Positions 1 to 10,480 of a stretch of DNA of 64,000 nt are shown in pieces (within the stretch, counting starts at the first letter, position 1; each line of letters opens with the position of its first letter). The notes below the pieces were generated by a model that saw only the letters and a program-made list of their open reading frames with translations, made no database searches and was not told the DNA's origin. The position numbers and the translations under genes were made by a program. This stretch comes from Pollenia angustigena (lineage: Eukaryota; Arthropoda; Insecta; Diptera; Polleniidae): NCBI GenBank assembly GCA_930367215.1, contig OV884059.1, positions 229,275,803 to 229,339,802 on the forward strand, written 5' to 3'.

Positions 1-560
1 AGGAGTAAAAGCTCCCCCTCCCTATATCTGCTTAACAAATCGACCGATTTTCTTGAAATTTTGCAGGAAAATAGTGTAACATCCGGAAAGAACTATAGCC
101 TAAATTTTTATTATTTAGGGCATGAAATAGGGCAATAGAGGTAAAAGCTCCCCCTCCCCAATCTTTTAAGCTAATCAAACGGGTTTCTTAAAATTTGGCA
201 TGCAGACACTAAAACATCTGAAAGGAAATAGGAAATAGGGCGTGAGATAGGGCAATAGCGGTAAAAGCTCCCCTTCCCTATATCTTTTAAACTAGTGAGC
301 GGGTTTTCTTAACATTTGGCATGCAGACACTGTAACATCTGAAAGAGAAAGGGCATGAAATAAGGCAAGAGGAGTAAAAGCTCCCCCTCCATATATCTTC
401 TTAACTAATCAACTGATTTTCTTGAAATTTGGCGGGCAAATAGTGTTACATCTGGAAAGAACTAAAGCCTATAATTTTTATTATCTTAGCTAATCAACCG
501 GTTTTCTTACAAATTTGGCATGCCAGACACTGTAACATCTGAAAGAAATAAGTTATATGG
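1..560. repeat. Tandem array, units of 113-136 bp
   Basis: The core TAAAAGCTCCCC recurs at 6, 142, 262 and 375, and a second core (AACATCTGAAAG and variants) recurs five times. A fifth partial unit lacking the first core ends near 560. The array probably continues upstream of the window. Units differ by substitutions and small indels, so it is an old satellite-like or TE-internal tandem repeat. Confidence 0.8.
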
Positions 561-1189
561 CAAAACAACGTTTGCTGGGCCAACTAGTTATGAATTAAAT
601 CAAATGTTGTGCACCGATAACAATGATATGAACCTCATTTCATTCGAAATTATGATAAGATAAATTTTTTTTGGACTAAAACTGTGATTTTTGTCGCATT
701 TTAATTTTTTATGGCTTAAAGATAATATTGTTGCCGAGTTTCGAATTTTTTTGTTAACTGAATATGGGCAACCGAAAAGAGAGCTGAAAGAGAAAAATGG
801 AGATTAGATTTGAAATCAGCGACCTCAAATTAGTAAAAATTTGCAATCAACTTCCAGACAGCAAAATGTCTGTTCCCCGGTGTTATTGATCTTCAAAGGC
901 ACCTCCTAGATTTTGAAATTTAAGAAAAAACTCGCCAAGTTAAATATTTTAAAAGCTATTTTTACTCTTTTTGCTCTTTTCTCATAAGTGGACAATTTCT
1001 CAATCTCTTTGGTGTCCACTTAAGCGAGAGTCACCGTAATAAAACTTTTTTTCTTTTGCTGGTTATAAGTAAATTCTTGGAGATTTATAATGAATAGAGT
1101 ACAAAACAACGCGATAGAGTGCTCGAATTTTTCTTATCTGATCAACGATCATTTGTTATTGTTATATATAACTCTAGATTAGCTACCAC
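561..1189. other. No feature recognised
   Basis: AT-rich sequence. No credible open frame, TIR pair or RNA gene was seen on either strand. Confidence 0.5.
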
Positions 1190-1401
1190 CAGGGTTTAAA
1201 AAACTGCAGTCGAAACGAAAAACCGTCAAACAAAAAACGAAAATTTGTGTACAACATTTCGCTTTTTGAGTTGGTTTGATAGCGACTGTTTATATTCAAT
1301 GAATTAGAAGTAAAAGCAACAGTTTTTTTTTAGAAAATGACAAGTAAAGAAGTGGAAGAAATGGCAGTTTCTCTACTTTGACTGTAGTTTTTTAAACGCT
1401 G
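1190..1401. mobile_element. hAT-type MITE, CAGGGTTTAAAA family, copy 1
   Basis: The left end CAGGGTTTAAAAAACTGCAG and the inverted right end ...TTTAAACGCTG form imperfect TIRs of about 25 bp. Flanking octamers GCTACCAC and GCTAGAAC agree at 6 of 8 positions, as expected for a decayed 8-bp hAT TSD. It is 212 bp, non-coding, and has a close relative at 6849-7068. A larger element with the same ends lies at 48793-52280. Confidence 0.7.
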
Positions 1402-2076
1402 GCTAGAACTGATAAGGAATTAAGGTGGCAAAACGAACGGGGCTAATTGATCGATTGTGGAAATATTCGCACTGAAGGTAACATGAAAGCTGTACGATAA
1501 AGTGTTGGAAACTATCCATCTCAACAAGTCTAATCTAATTTCCGTCTAATTGGGCGTTCAAGAACAAAATTGGAGAGCTGAATCTTAAAATGCATCCATA
1601 TAAAATTCAAATTAGGGAAGCACTTTTAGCGCAAAGTCTTATTTGGACCACCCAAAACTTTCTGCAACAACGTACAATACTTTTAAAAAGAAAATTGTAC
1701 CATGACACGCCGCCTTATGGAATCAGAAATTGATCGATTTATTTTAATTTTATATATAAAAACATCTTTGTTTTATTTATTTACAACACAAAAAAAAAAT
1801 CTTTAATTCTAAAAGGCCACAAATAAAATTCATATTTAAATTTGTTTTTCTCGTTCTGCTTTTATTGTACAAGAAAAAGGATAACAAGCACTTGATGTCG
1901 GTCTAACAAAATTATTCCATTTTCCGTTTCAATGAATTCGTCACACAGAGTTTTGTTTTTTTTGTTTCGTTTACACAAAAACCTTTTTCAATATTGACAA
2001 GTTGAGCATTATTTGGCAAAGAAAAAAAATTTAAACAGAAAAATAAAATAAAAAAACTTAATACGTTAATTAAGAC
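1402..2076. other. No feature recognised
   Basis: AT-rich, with A/T runs around 1740-2060. No supported gene or repeat boundary. Confidence 0.5.
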
Positions 2077-2191
2077 TTTATTTCACCTTTAAAATCATAA
2101 AGGGCACTCACACACAGAAGCCTGCCATGACAATGATGGCCTCACAAAAAGGATAAGCAAATGTGCTTCGAAAGAAGGTGATGGAAGGCTT
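2077..2191 (-). CDS. Possible 3' terminal coding exon, unidentified
   Basis: Read on the minus strand, an acceptor-like ACAACAG ends at 2192 and is followed by 27 sense codons and TGA at 2110-2108. An AATAAA polyadenylation hexamer follows at 2082-2077. The frame reads ...SITFFRSTFAYPFCEAI... and its local GC content is above its surroundings. I do not recognise the family. No upstream exon was found and the upstream pyrimidine tract is weak, so this may be chance. Confidence 0.22.
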
Positions 2192-2540
2192 CTGTTGTTA
2201 AAAATGAAATAACCCCATATTATTCTAGTCTAAATATTATAAAAAAAAACAATTTGAGAATTATGTTACGTAGGTGTGGGACTCTGGTGAATGGGGAGGG
2301 GGAACGAAGTATTATTTACATGTCTATCAACTGTTACCGATGTTGAAAAGAGCCTTTTGCTTTAATTGTTAGTGAAACTTGATTGAAATCATAAAAGCAG
2401 AGAACTAATTGATTTCTGTTTAATTGCTTTTAATATTTGGATTATGATATTTAATTTATTATTATAATCATATGTTATTAAATTTTAGTAGGGATTAGCG
2501 ATAAGTCGATAAATCAGAGACTAGAAATTGGTTTACCTTA
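2192..2540. other. No feature recognised
   Basis: AT-rich filler between the possible exon and a short tandem repeat. Nothing supportable. Confidence 0.45.
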
Positions 2541-2645
2541 ATTATTGAATAATCGATTAATTTTTATTTCGGTTATCCAAAATCACGATTATTTGATTAA
2601 TTTTTATTTCGGTTCTTCAAAATCTTGATTATTTGATTAATTAGG
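2541..2645. repeat. 40-bp tandem repeat, about 2.6 units
   Basis: GATTAATTTTTATTTCGGTT starts at 2555 and 2595, and the next GATTAA is at 2635, a constant 40-bp period. Units differ by a few bases. Confidence 0.75.
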
Positions 2646-2679
2646 AATCGAAATAGTGCACTGATAGAAAAATGCATCT

Positions 2680-3330
2680 TCATATTGATGATGCCCTAAC
2701 ATCAGAATTGTGACATCAATGTTACTATAAATGGCATCAATGATGCAAAAAGGAACATCAGTCCAATGACTAACGTCTTCGTACAATTTTGCCATTTTTT
2801 AAGGTCATCTATTTTATGACTTTAGTGACATCAATTCAATGCCACATTTTGTATATTATTAACATTATTTTCATGATTACAATGTATTACAAGAAGCAAA
2901 AATTCCTATATTCTACTTTTTTTATATTATTCAGTTAAATACATAATTTTTAAAGTATAATGATTACAAAAACCATATGGGGCATGGTGCTGGTGTCTTA
3001 TTGTTGAGAGTTCTGTTGTAAACAAAGTTTGTAATTCAACAAACGTGAAACAAACATATGTAACGAATAAGTAAATAATAATATTTTCTCCCTTTGACTT
3101 AAGTCGATTCCAATGACTTTGGCTAAATGACAAACTGTCATTAAATTGATGCTTATGTGTCCTTTCTCCGATGTTACTGCGTCATTTCTGTGATGCCGAT
3201 GTGTCATCCGATTGATGACATAATTTCATTTTTAACCTGATGACACTTTGGCCGAGTGATGTTAAGGTTGACATCACGATGATGAAAAGTGTCATGGGGT
3301 CAAAAACGAACGACACTTGTCATAGTAACT
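2680..3330. repeat. Region dense in GACATCA/TGATGTC motifs
   Basis: Short motifs of the GACATCA, TGATGAC and ATGATG type recur on both strands. This resembles the subterminal motif clusters of a non-autonomous transposon. I could not fix convincing ends. The open frames at 2927-3207 on the minus strand show no protein-like features. Confidence 0.35.
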
Positions 3331-3352
3331 GATGTCAAAATACATCAGCGTT

Positions 3353-3968
3353 AAGGCGCATGTAGACGACATGTTTTTTACATCTGACTTGTCAACTTTT
3401 CAAGTCACATGTAATTGTGCATGTCTGTCAAAATGGCTGTTTTACAGAAGGTTTATAATATTCGGTCACAAACGTACATGTAATTTGCTTCTGACATTGT
3501 CTCTGTTTTTTCCTTATAGTTTTTACAAAAACCAAAATAAAAATGCCGCCACGAAAGTTTGTATTTACGCCGTTAAATAATTTAGCCAGCTTAACATATT
3601 TTTCTTTTAATTCAAAGATACCAATTTAGGATATTATAATGGAACGGTCTATATATATATAATTACATAAATTCTATTCAATGGTGCGATGATTATATAT
3701 ATTTCAGTATTGTAAAATATTAACTTCAGCCGGCTAATGATTCCGTCAATATTGGACGCCGCTGCCGGTTTCTTCGCGGCATAGATTTCTGATGTCAGAT
3801 GGTTTGTCAGAAGAAAATAGAGCACGCTCTAATTGAAATTTTGTCAGATGACTTTGCATCTGACTTTTACAGAAGCAAAGTTCAAAAGATAACACACGAC
3901 ATGTTTGTATTTTGCAGTGGGAAATTTGACATGTCAGATGACAAAAACATGTCGTGTACGGTCGCCTT
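3353..3968. mobile_element. TIR/fold-back element of about 616 bp
   Basis: The left end AAGGCGCATGTAGACGACAT pairs with the inverted right end (ATGTCGTGTACGGTCGCCTT), and further pairing continues inward through CATCTGAC. A GC-rich pocket at 3727-3790 lies in the interior and stands out from the surroundings. The open frames at 3332-3580 and 3799-3996 overlap the arms and look incidental. No TSD was resolved. Confidence 0.5.
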
Positions 3969-4872
3969 TATGACGCCTTTTCTATCAGTGCGGTAAATAA
4001 CTTTAGGAAAATGCTGAGTTATCATTTAATATGCTAAATTGACAACAGTGATTAAAAGCAAACATATTTTCAACAGACGGTCATGTTCAATCGACCTTGA
4101 ATTCCTAAACGGTCCGTTTTAATAAAGCTTTAAGCGGTTTTTTTTTATCTATTATACGGAAAGACAAACTTATTATACCCTAATTAACCATTCGCGTTGG
4201 TAGTGATTATAAAAAAAAACGACTAAACAACATAAAAAAGGAAAAAAACGCTTAAAGGAAAAAGTTAAAACAAACCCATAACTCAAATTAAGTTTATTTT
4301 TTTGCCATCTTCTTTTACAGTCTCCAATTAAAGACTTTCATTTTAGGACAAATATTTAACAGTAAAATTTCGTACTTAAATTCAAGGACAGAACAAACTT
4401 AACTGTTTGTATTTTCTTTTAGCAAAAAAAAAAAAAAAAAAATTAAAAAATATTTGCTCAAATTGTTTGTGATCAAAACTTTGTTTTTAAGGGAAAAAAA
4501 ATATTTTCTGAAGAAATAAAACTTTAAGCTAAATAAATGCAGATTTTAATTTGTTAAATATTCAATTAACTTCTATTAAATTACAGAGGCGATCCGGCCG
4601 CGAAGTATTCTGGTTCAAAAAAAATTCCAACAATTGAAGGGCTTATTGCTTAAACATTATAAGCCACCCAACAAAAATGGATTTACAGGTTTTTCCTATT
4701 AATTATAACCATCCCAACATCCCCTCAAAAGATTTTCCTCCGTATTCATAAACGATTATTAAATTTAACAAATGCTTATTAAGTCAAATTTTCATAGAAA
4801 ATTTGTTTTGTAAGCCTTTATTAGGCAAAAAATATTTTTATGCATACGACATTTAAGATATTTGCTCAGTTT
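3969..4872. other. No feature recognised
   Basis: AT-rich, with A-runs at 4423-4441. The fragment AGAGGCGATCCGGCCGCGAA at 4586-4605 is unusually GC-rich, but no frame or repeat could be attached to it. Confidence 0.45.
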
Positions 4873-5380
4873 TAATCAACAATTTAATCAGGTGAATTAA
4901 ACGTTTAATCAAGTGAATTAAATGTTTAATCAAGTGAATTAAACGTTTAATTGAAACTATTAATTTGTTAACTAGTGAACATTTATTTAATTTTTTAATT
5001 AATTTCAAAAGATTTTGTTATTTGTGCTTAATTCCCAGTTTTTATTCTTGATAAAAACACTTGAAATTTATTTGTTACAAGTAAAACTGTTGCTATAAGT
5101 CTTATACGTTTAACAGTTTTATTTGGTTTAATATCTTTAGTTTGTCTAAAATCTTTATGGATGAAGTTTCCTGATGATCTGGCCTAAGCAACCAGTGAAA
5201 TGCATAGGAATAGCTTATCCCATCAACAATAAATTTCAAGTGTTTTTATCAAGAATAAAAACTGGGAATTAAGCACAAATAACAAAATCTTTTGAAATTA
5301 AAATTTTTTATTCCCAAAAATTGAAATTACTTTTTAATTAATATTACAAACTTTTTAATTGAAAAAAGTTTTTTTTCTGT
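4873..5380. mobile_element. AATTAAACGTTTAATT-repeat element, split by another repeat
   Basis: It contains three to four units of about 23 bp built on TTTAATCAAGTGAATTAAAC. The downstream portion ...TTTTTAATTG...TTTTTTCTGTG matches the better-bounded copy at 46786-47024. It is interrupted at 4999-5336 by a TTCCCAG-family repeat. Clean termini were not found, so boundaries are approximate. Confidence 0.55.
4999..5336. repeat. TTCCCAG-family inverted-repeat element, copy 1
   Basis: Both arms carry GTGCTTAATTCCCAGTTTTT and its complement, running on through CTTGATAAAAACACTTGAAA. The loop carries GATGATCTGGCCTAAGCAAC. Related copies lie at 9843-10398 (fullest), 34606-34664 (fragment), 40095-40590 and 57255-57540. 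Arms are nearly identical, so it should extrude a hairpin. Non-coding. Confidence 0.75.
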
Positions 5381-5638
5381 GTCGTCAATGTCCTATTTAG
5401 TCCATAATTCGTTTTCACAAAAAACTCAATGCACTCACACTTTTCCACTGACATCATCACCTCTTTCGTACATGCAGCACAACTTTAGCAGAGAATGGTT
5501 TTTCAGCAGCAAGTAAAGGTCAAAAATACAAACAGTGTTACAAAATACACGGAATTGTGAAATAAAAATAATTATAGACTTGATTTTTTTAAGCTTATCT
5601 AAAAATTTTTCTAGGTATTTTTGGAAATATAAATATTA
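5337..5638. other. Spacer, no feature recognised
   Basis: Apart from the tail of the preceding repeat, nothing supportable was seen before the Harbinger element. Confidence 0.4.
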
Positions 5639-6787
5639 AGCTTAGTCTAGACGATATGTTGAATCAGCAAATTTATGTTGAAAAATTTGTTTTCAATGCC
5701 AACATATCGTGTAGACACCAAATTTTTTTCAAAAAACGTATGCTTATCAACATATGACAGGCATTTGTTAACAAAGTCAGCAAACGTTTGTTCGCAAATA
5801 TAGCATATCGTCTAGACACCATATTTTTTACCTTTCAACAAATTTTCTACGTATGTTGACAAATATATTATTTGTTGAAAGTCGTATGCAAGCTTTTCAG
5901 CATACGGCAAATTTGGTAGCATATAGAATTGATATTTTAAGAGCAGTGTTGCCTAATTTGACATATTTTCACTTAAATTTTTCAATTTGGAGTATATTGA
6001 ACTATGGCACGACTGATTAAAACAAAAGGGTTATTATGAATTTTGACATTGTGTTTACAAAAGGCTGTGATAATTATAAAAATTAAAATATATGTAGTAA
6101 AAATAATTTTCTTGGATAATATATTAATTCGTGAGTCAACATACACACATTTATATATATGCCATCGCTCATCGAATTTATCTGCTACAGCCTTCCATTC
6201 TGTTGCGGTTGCTGGCATCTATAGTAAAAGATGTATGAGAAAATAGAAGTAGTAAAGTGCGATAACAAAAGTAAGGATAAAATCCTCTTACCTTCATATA
6301 TTTCTCTAAAAGCACTGTATAAATTGAATCCAACACTTCTGGAACAATGGTGCTAATAGTTTGCTTAGGAATACGAAACAGATACTTAAGTGATGAAAAC
6401 GAATTACCACTACCAAGGAAACGAAGTATCAAAATTAGTCGATCCCTAGCTGCTATACTTTTACACATGACGGTGTCCTTTTTTGTGATCAATGGAGACA
6501 CCAAACAGAGCAAATTGTTAAACTGTTGAATATCCATACGTAGAAAATTTTTGTATAAAAATTGGTCTTTCAATTCTTTGTACAATTTTGCACAGAACTT
6601 CTCCTCCTCTCTTTTCTCTACCCATTTTTTTTTTTGTCAAATCCTATGCCGTTTTGGTTTTGATTTCTCATTACCATCAAATACGAATGCAGTCAAAACA
6701 ATAGCTACATATTGAATATGCTGATAGAGGCATTTGTTATTATTTTTAAGCATATTTGCTGATTCAACATATCGTCTAGACTTAGCT
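5639..6787 (-). mobile_element. PIF/Harbinger-type DNA transposon (internally deleted)
   Basis: The left end AGCTTAGTCTAGACGATATG and the inverted right end differ at one base over 15, and the TIR match runs on for about 35 bp through TTGAATCAGCAAAT. The 3-bp TSD TTA flanks it at 5636-5638 and 6788-6790, typical of PIF/Harbinger (TWA targets). It is 1149 bp and holds the 5' part of a Harbinger-like transposase on the minus strand. The DDE catalytic half is missing, so it is non-autonomous. Extra internal copies of the CTAGACACCA/ACATATCGT motif near 5710-5830 look like subterminal binding-site clusters. Confidence 0.85.
6090..6636 (-). pseudogene. Harbinger (HARBI1-like) transposase, N-terminal remnant with one intron
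   Basis: Exon 1 runs from the stop at 6637-6639 down to 6292. It has no clear ATG in frame: the nearest, at 6625, is out of frame. It reads KWVEKREEEKFCAKLYKELK, then YKNFLRMDIQQFNNLL and RLILILRFLGSGNSFSSLKY, the conserved N-terminal region of Harbinger transposases. A GT-AG intron (6291-6219, GTAAGA...CTATAG, 73 bp) follows. Exon 2 begins at 6218 with MPATATEWKAVADKFDERWH, matching the family's 'P-x-EEW..IA..FE..W' stretch just before the catalytic domain. It then decays into AT-rich sequence before the DGKH-type motif and DDE residues. The product would be inactive. Family assignment comes from motif order recalled from known Harbinger proteins, not from a search. Confidence 0.75.
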
Positions 6788-6848
6788 TTATAAAAAAAAG
6801 TTATAAAAACTATTATGATGTTGGCAATGATGTGGCAATTGGTAACTC

Positions 6849-7068
6849 CAGGGTTTAAAAAACTGCAGTCGAAACCAAAAACTGTCGAACAAAAAACGAA
6901 AATTTGTGTACAACTTTTCACTTTTTGAGTTGGCGACTGTGTACATTTAATGAATCAGATGTAAAAGCAACCGTTTTTTTTTTTTTTTTTTTTTTTTTGG
7001 CCAATGACAAATGAAGAAGTCGTAGAAATTGTAGTTTTTCTACTTTGACTGCCGCTTTTAAAACGCTG
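6849..7068. mobile_element. hAT-type MITE, CAGGGTTTAAAA family, copy 2
   Basis: It shares most of its 220 bp with the copy at 1190-1401. Ends are CAGGGTTTAAAAAACTGCAG and ...CTTTTAAAACGCTG. Flanking octamers GGTAACTC and GGTTACTC match at 7 of 8, a hAT-like TSD. An internal T-run (6977-6998) has expanded relative to the first copy. Confidence 0.8.
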
Positions 7069-7623
7069 GGTTACTCCGATTTTTAAAGAACTTTCAATTG
7101 ACAGTGTAAACATTCATTCAACTTGCTTGACATTCGAATATTTCTTCGAAGTTTTCGTTGATAACACTGTGCAACATTTTTGGCCATCATCGAGTGCACC
7201 ATCTTTCTCCTGGAAAATTTCACGAAATACTTATGGAAATTAAGAAAACCCTATTTGGGGTTTGCTAGTTTAGCTGCTGTTCCCAGCAAACACAGAAATA
7301 CTCCATATGTATTGCCAAACGTATTGCGTGGATGAGAAATATTATTGCGGCAATAATCGATTTCGTATTGGGAAGCAGCGTGTCTCGGTAGCAATACTTC
7401 TAAGCAATACGAAAGCGATTCTTCTAGATGATAAACTAGCAATATTGCCAGATAACCACTTATAAGCAAATAGGAAGATATCGCCAAAATATCATAAGGA
7501 GGATAAAAAGAAGATTTTGCATTTCAAAAAATATTTATGTATTTACATTTAACCACACATTTTTATTTTAAATAAAATTGTTTATTATATAAAATATAGT
7601 TCAAAATAATACAATTTATAAAT
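7069..7623. other. No gene; cluster of GCAATAC/GTATTGC motifs
   Basis: Between 7300 and 7460 short motifs GTATTGC and GCAATAC recur several times on both strands. A segment at 7476-7497 (GCAAATAGGAAGATATCGCC) is imperfectly complementary to 7943-7967, suggesting another degraded inverted-repeat element around 7476-7967. No TSD was found. Confidence 0.35.
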
Positions 7624-7821
7624 TCAGTTATTTAATCTACATACATAAAACTGAGAAAGAATAGAAAAAATTATTTTTATTTGCCCCATGTACGACACTT
7701 GAGTTAAATCTTTCTTTGTTTTCCGTAAAAATTTCGTCCATACATTTTGCAGCTTGTCTCTTGCCTTCTTCTCCACTATCATTGTATTTGTTACCGTGGA
7801 GAATACGCCCTTTTTATATTT
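7624..7821 (-). pseudogene. Unidentified open frame, possible transposon-protein exon remnant
   Basis: A minus-strand stretch open between stops encodes ...MIVEKKARDKLQNVWTKFLR..., a basic helical segment with codon use unlike the AT-rich noise around it. The W/K/R spacing is vaguely like MADF/Myb-type DNA-binding proteins carried by Harbinger-like transposons. That is only a guess. It has no start codon and no recognisable domain end. Confidence 0.25.
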
Positions 7822-8080
7822 TTATAATGTAAATGGATGTATAATTATACATTTTCAGAAAGAAAATAACAAATTACTTTGATTATTTTCTTCTAGATGA
7901 CAATGTTGGGGTATTGCTAAACTATTGCCTTAGGTGATATCTTCCATTTGTTTGCAGGGTCGTATTTTATTACCTCATGAACATTTTGGCTCAAACTAGA
8001 ACTCTCCGAAGAACCTTCTCTCTCCTATCCTATCCTTTATGTCCCAGTTCTTGACGACATACTGACGAACGCATCAGATG
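7822..8080. other. No feature recognised
   Basis: No gene or repeat boundary supportable. Confidence 0.4.
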
Positions 8081-8275
8081 TCAGATAAAAGTAGTGGTTT
8101 ATATTGGCAATTAAGCGATCAGTTCGGAGACCTCAATGATGCAGACGACCTAAACCTACTCACTTCAAATAAGGACGACTTGTAAGACGAAATAGACCTC
8201 CTTTCTATAACGACCTCAAATTATAGCCTACAAATCAACGCAAATAAGACAAAATGCCAATCACACTCCAATTTT
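8081..8275 (+). pseudogene. Non-LTR retrotransposon (LINE) reverse transcriptase fragment
   Basis: The frame from 8081 reads DKSSGLYWQLSDQFGDLND, then ADDLNLLTSNKDDL, a stop, then DEIDLLSITTSN and INANKTKC. This is the order of the LINE reverse-transcriptase palm: the strand before the catalytic box, the [FY]xDD box (here with D-A-D-D, first residue altered), and the downstream 'lxIN..KTK' element. An in-frame TAA sits between box and KTK. About 60 codons survive with neither endonuclease nor 3' tail, so it is an old truncated copy. The clade cannot be decided. Confidence 0.6.
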
Positions 8276-8537
8276 TACACTCAAAAATGTGCCAATACAA
8301 AATTTGTTTAAAAATCTTGTGGACTAGAGTTAAAAAATAAACGACTCCTTCACAAATAGCTTTTGCACACCTTAAGAAAAGCAAATAGTAAAACTTTAGC
8401 GCAAATGACTTAAATGGAAACCCCAATGCTCAAGAAAACTAGCAATACCGGGGGCCGCACAATCCTTATTGAGACCGGCAAGTCATTCAATAAACTTCGA
8501 TTTATGGCCACAGACAGATTAACATGCAGATTCAATG
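8276..8537. other. No feature recognised (may be the decayed flank of the LINE scrap)
   Basis: Nothing supportable. The ORF on the minus strand at 8235-8426 is the shadow of the LINE fragment and its flank. Confidence 0.35.
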
Positions 8538-8666
8538 GCCCATATTCATAGTCAAGATAAAGTCGACTTTACATAAGTTAAAACCGGCTTTAAATGGATG
8601 TCAACATCATTGTTCTAAAGTATACTTTAGAAAAAGTCGACTTTATTTTTGACTATGAATATGGGA
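8538..8666. mobile_element. Hairpin MITE, 129 bp
   Basis: The left arm GCCCATATTCATAGTCAAGA pairs with the right arm (TTTTTGACTATGAATATGGG...) and pairing continues through AAAGTCGACTTTA. The pentamer CAATG flanks both sides (8533-8537, 8667-8671). Non-coding. Confidence 0.7.
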
Positions 8667-8680
8667 CAATGTAAATAGTA

Positions 8681-8791
8681 AAGGGTGTTCTAAAATTAAC
8701 ACAAGATTTGAATTTGAAGCCATTTATGCAGTAAACTGTTGACAACCTTCGAAAAAAATTCAAATCTTGGGTTAATTTTGGGGTACCTTTT
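8681..8791. mobile_element. TA-flanked hairpin MITE, 111 bp
   Basis: Left AAGGGTGTTCTAAAATTAAC and right ...GTTAATTTTGGGGTACCTTT are inverted, then AAGATTTGAATTT pairs inside. TA dinucleotides lie at 8679-8680 and 8792-8793. Confidence 0.6.
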
Positions 8792-9117
8792 TATGTATGT
8801 TCCTAATGGAATTTACTTAGAGTTGATTAAAAAAACCTTTTTGAGTATAACTTTTTAACGACAAAAAATTGTCGTTAAGTAGTCAAAATTCGTTAGCTAA
8901 CGAAAGTTGTCGTTATGAGCTATTCTGTAATGAAATTCTAACAACTTTTATCGGCAAAAAATGTCGGTAGCTAACGACACAAAAAAGTAGTCGATCAAGT
9001 CCGACTCTACATTGCAGTATTGGGGCGATCATGTTTCCGCCAAAAAGAGTATGTTGTGAGGTTAATATTCACATAAGACATTTTTGTGCCAAATATTATC
9101 TATGTATCTACTACCAT
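8792..9117. other. Motif-rich stretch with GTCGTTA/TAACGAC repeats
   Basis: At 8861-8990 the motif GTCGTTA and its complement recur, including the perfect palindrome TCGTTAGCTAACGA. Ends of a defined element could not be placed. Confidence 0.35.
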
Positions 9118-9593
9118 TATTAGTGTATTTGTATTGGAGCTGTGGTCAAATATGGACCGATTCTAAAAAAATTTGTTCTGGTGATTTATGTAGGTTGCGA
9201 CAAAATATTTTTGGGTCTTATTCAACTCAAATGTCTATAAAACAAGATGGCTATTAATAGAAACAAAACCCTATTCCGGAAAGAAGTTTTCATGTGGGCT
9301 ATAAAATTAAATAAATGCTTCTCACCATTATAAAAAGGATTCGACCTTGTGACAATAAGCGCATATGTGCCAAATTTTATAAAATCATTTTTAAAATTGC
9401 TTCCTGTAATTTCCGCACAAGATTTTCTTGTACAGACAACCAGCCATCCTGATAGGTCGGGCTTCGCTAAATGGATTCTGAGTTAATCGGTATACTAAAA
9501 CGCAGGCCCAGAGCCTTTATTTAAATGTGTTACACACATTCGTACAAACACATAATATCCTCTTCACATACAGTAGTGTAGGTATAAAAAGTA
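9118..9593 (-). repeat. mini-me/DINE-like repeat, degraded copy (minus)
   Basis: Read on the minus strand, the segment begins near 9593 with ACCTACACTACTGTATGTGA and a GAATGTGTGTAACAC block, as in the copies at 36898 and 26473. It continues with the conserved 'proximal to TATAC...GGTCC' body in degraded form. No 3' hairpin is preserved. Confidence 0.45.
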
Positions 9594-9842
9594 AGAGCAG
9601 ATGTTGTGCTAGAGTGGCTCAGTCACCTTGAAATTTTTCCCTATGTATAAAAAGATTTAACAGCAACATATTTGCTTAGAAATATAATCAATATTTACAC
9701 GTTTTCATTCATGTTTTGTTAAAATACATGCAATAAAGCAAATTTATTTTGTATTTTTTATTAATTTTAAAATATTTTTACTTTGACGTTCTTATATTTT
9801 TACCGATATTTGTCGTCAATATTTCTAAATAAAAATATTTGT
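9594..9842. other. No feature recognised
   Basis: AT-rich spacer. Confidence 0.4.
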
Positions 9843-10398
9843 TTATCAAAAAGTAATTTCAATTTTTGGGAATACAAAAATTTTAATTTCAAAAGATTTT
9901 GTTATTCGTGCTTAATTCCCAGTTTTTATTCTTGATAAAAACACTTGAAATTTATTGTTGATGGGATAAGCTATTCCTTTGCATTTCACTGGTTGCTTAG
10001 GCCAGATCATCAGGAAACTTCATCCATAAAGATTTTAGACAAACTAAAGATATTAAACCAAATAAAACTGTTAAACGTATAAGAATTATAGCAACAGTTT
10101 TACTTGTAACAATATCAAAGCTTGAACAAAACACATCAACAATAAACAACAGTGGGTTTATCTCATCTCACATTCCCCACTATAATTAGTTGAAATTCTC
10201 TCAACATTAATTGTAGTTGTAAGTAGGTTAAGAAAAACAAAATAAAAAGAACAACAACTTACAAAAGATGTTGTCAATTAAGTGTTTTTTAGGTTTTTGT
10301 CAAGAATAAAAGCTGGGAATTAAGCACGAAAAACAAAATCTTTTGAAATTAAAATTTTGTATTCCCAAAAATTTAAATTACTTTTTGATAAAACAGGC
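9843..10398. repeat. TTCCCAG-family inverted-repeat element, copy 2 (fullest)
   Basis: Terminal arms of about 110 bp start TTTATCAAAAAGTAATTTCA and end with its complement at 10398. They include GTGCTTAATTCCCAGTTTTT. The loop contains the GGGATAAGCTATTCC palindrome and TTGTAACAATATCAA. A further inverted pair, 10227-10293 against 10409-10477 (about 68 bp), spans the right terminus, so two palindromes overlap. Non-coding. Confidence 0.75.
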
Positions 10399-10480
10399 AT
10401 GTGCACGGCCTAAAAAACACTTAATTGACAACATCTTTTGTAAGTTGTTGTTGTTTTTATTTTGTTTTTCTTAACCTATA
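10399..10480. repeat. Inverted copy of the internal segment 10227-10293
   Basis: CCTAAAAAACACTTAATTGA and the downstream GTTGTTGTT...TTCTTAACCT are nearly perfectly complementary to 10227-10293. The same stretch recurs inside the copy at 40095-40590. Confidence 0.7.

Noticed and set aside
1..560. CRISPR-like array
   Set aside because: Units are long (113-136 bp), diverged along their whole length, and lack the short repeat/unique spacer alternation; the DNA is eukaryotic.
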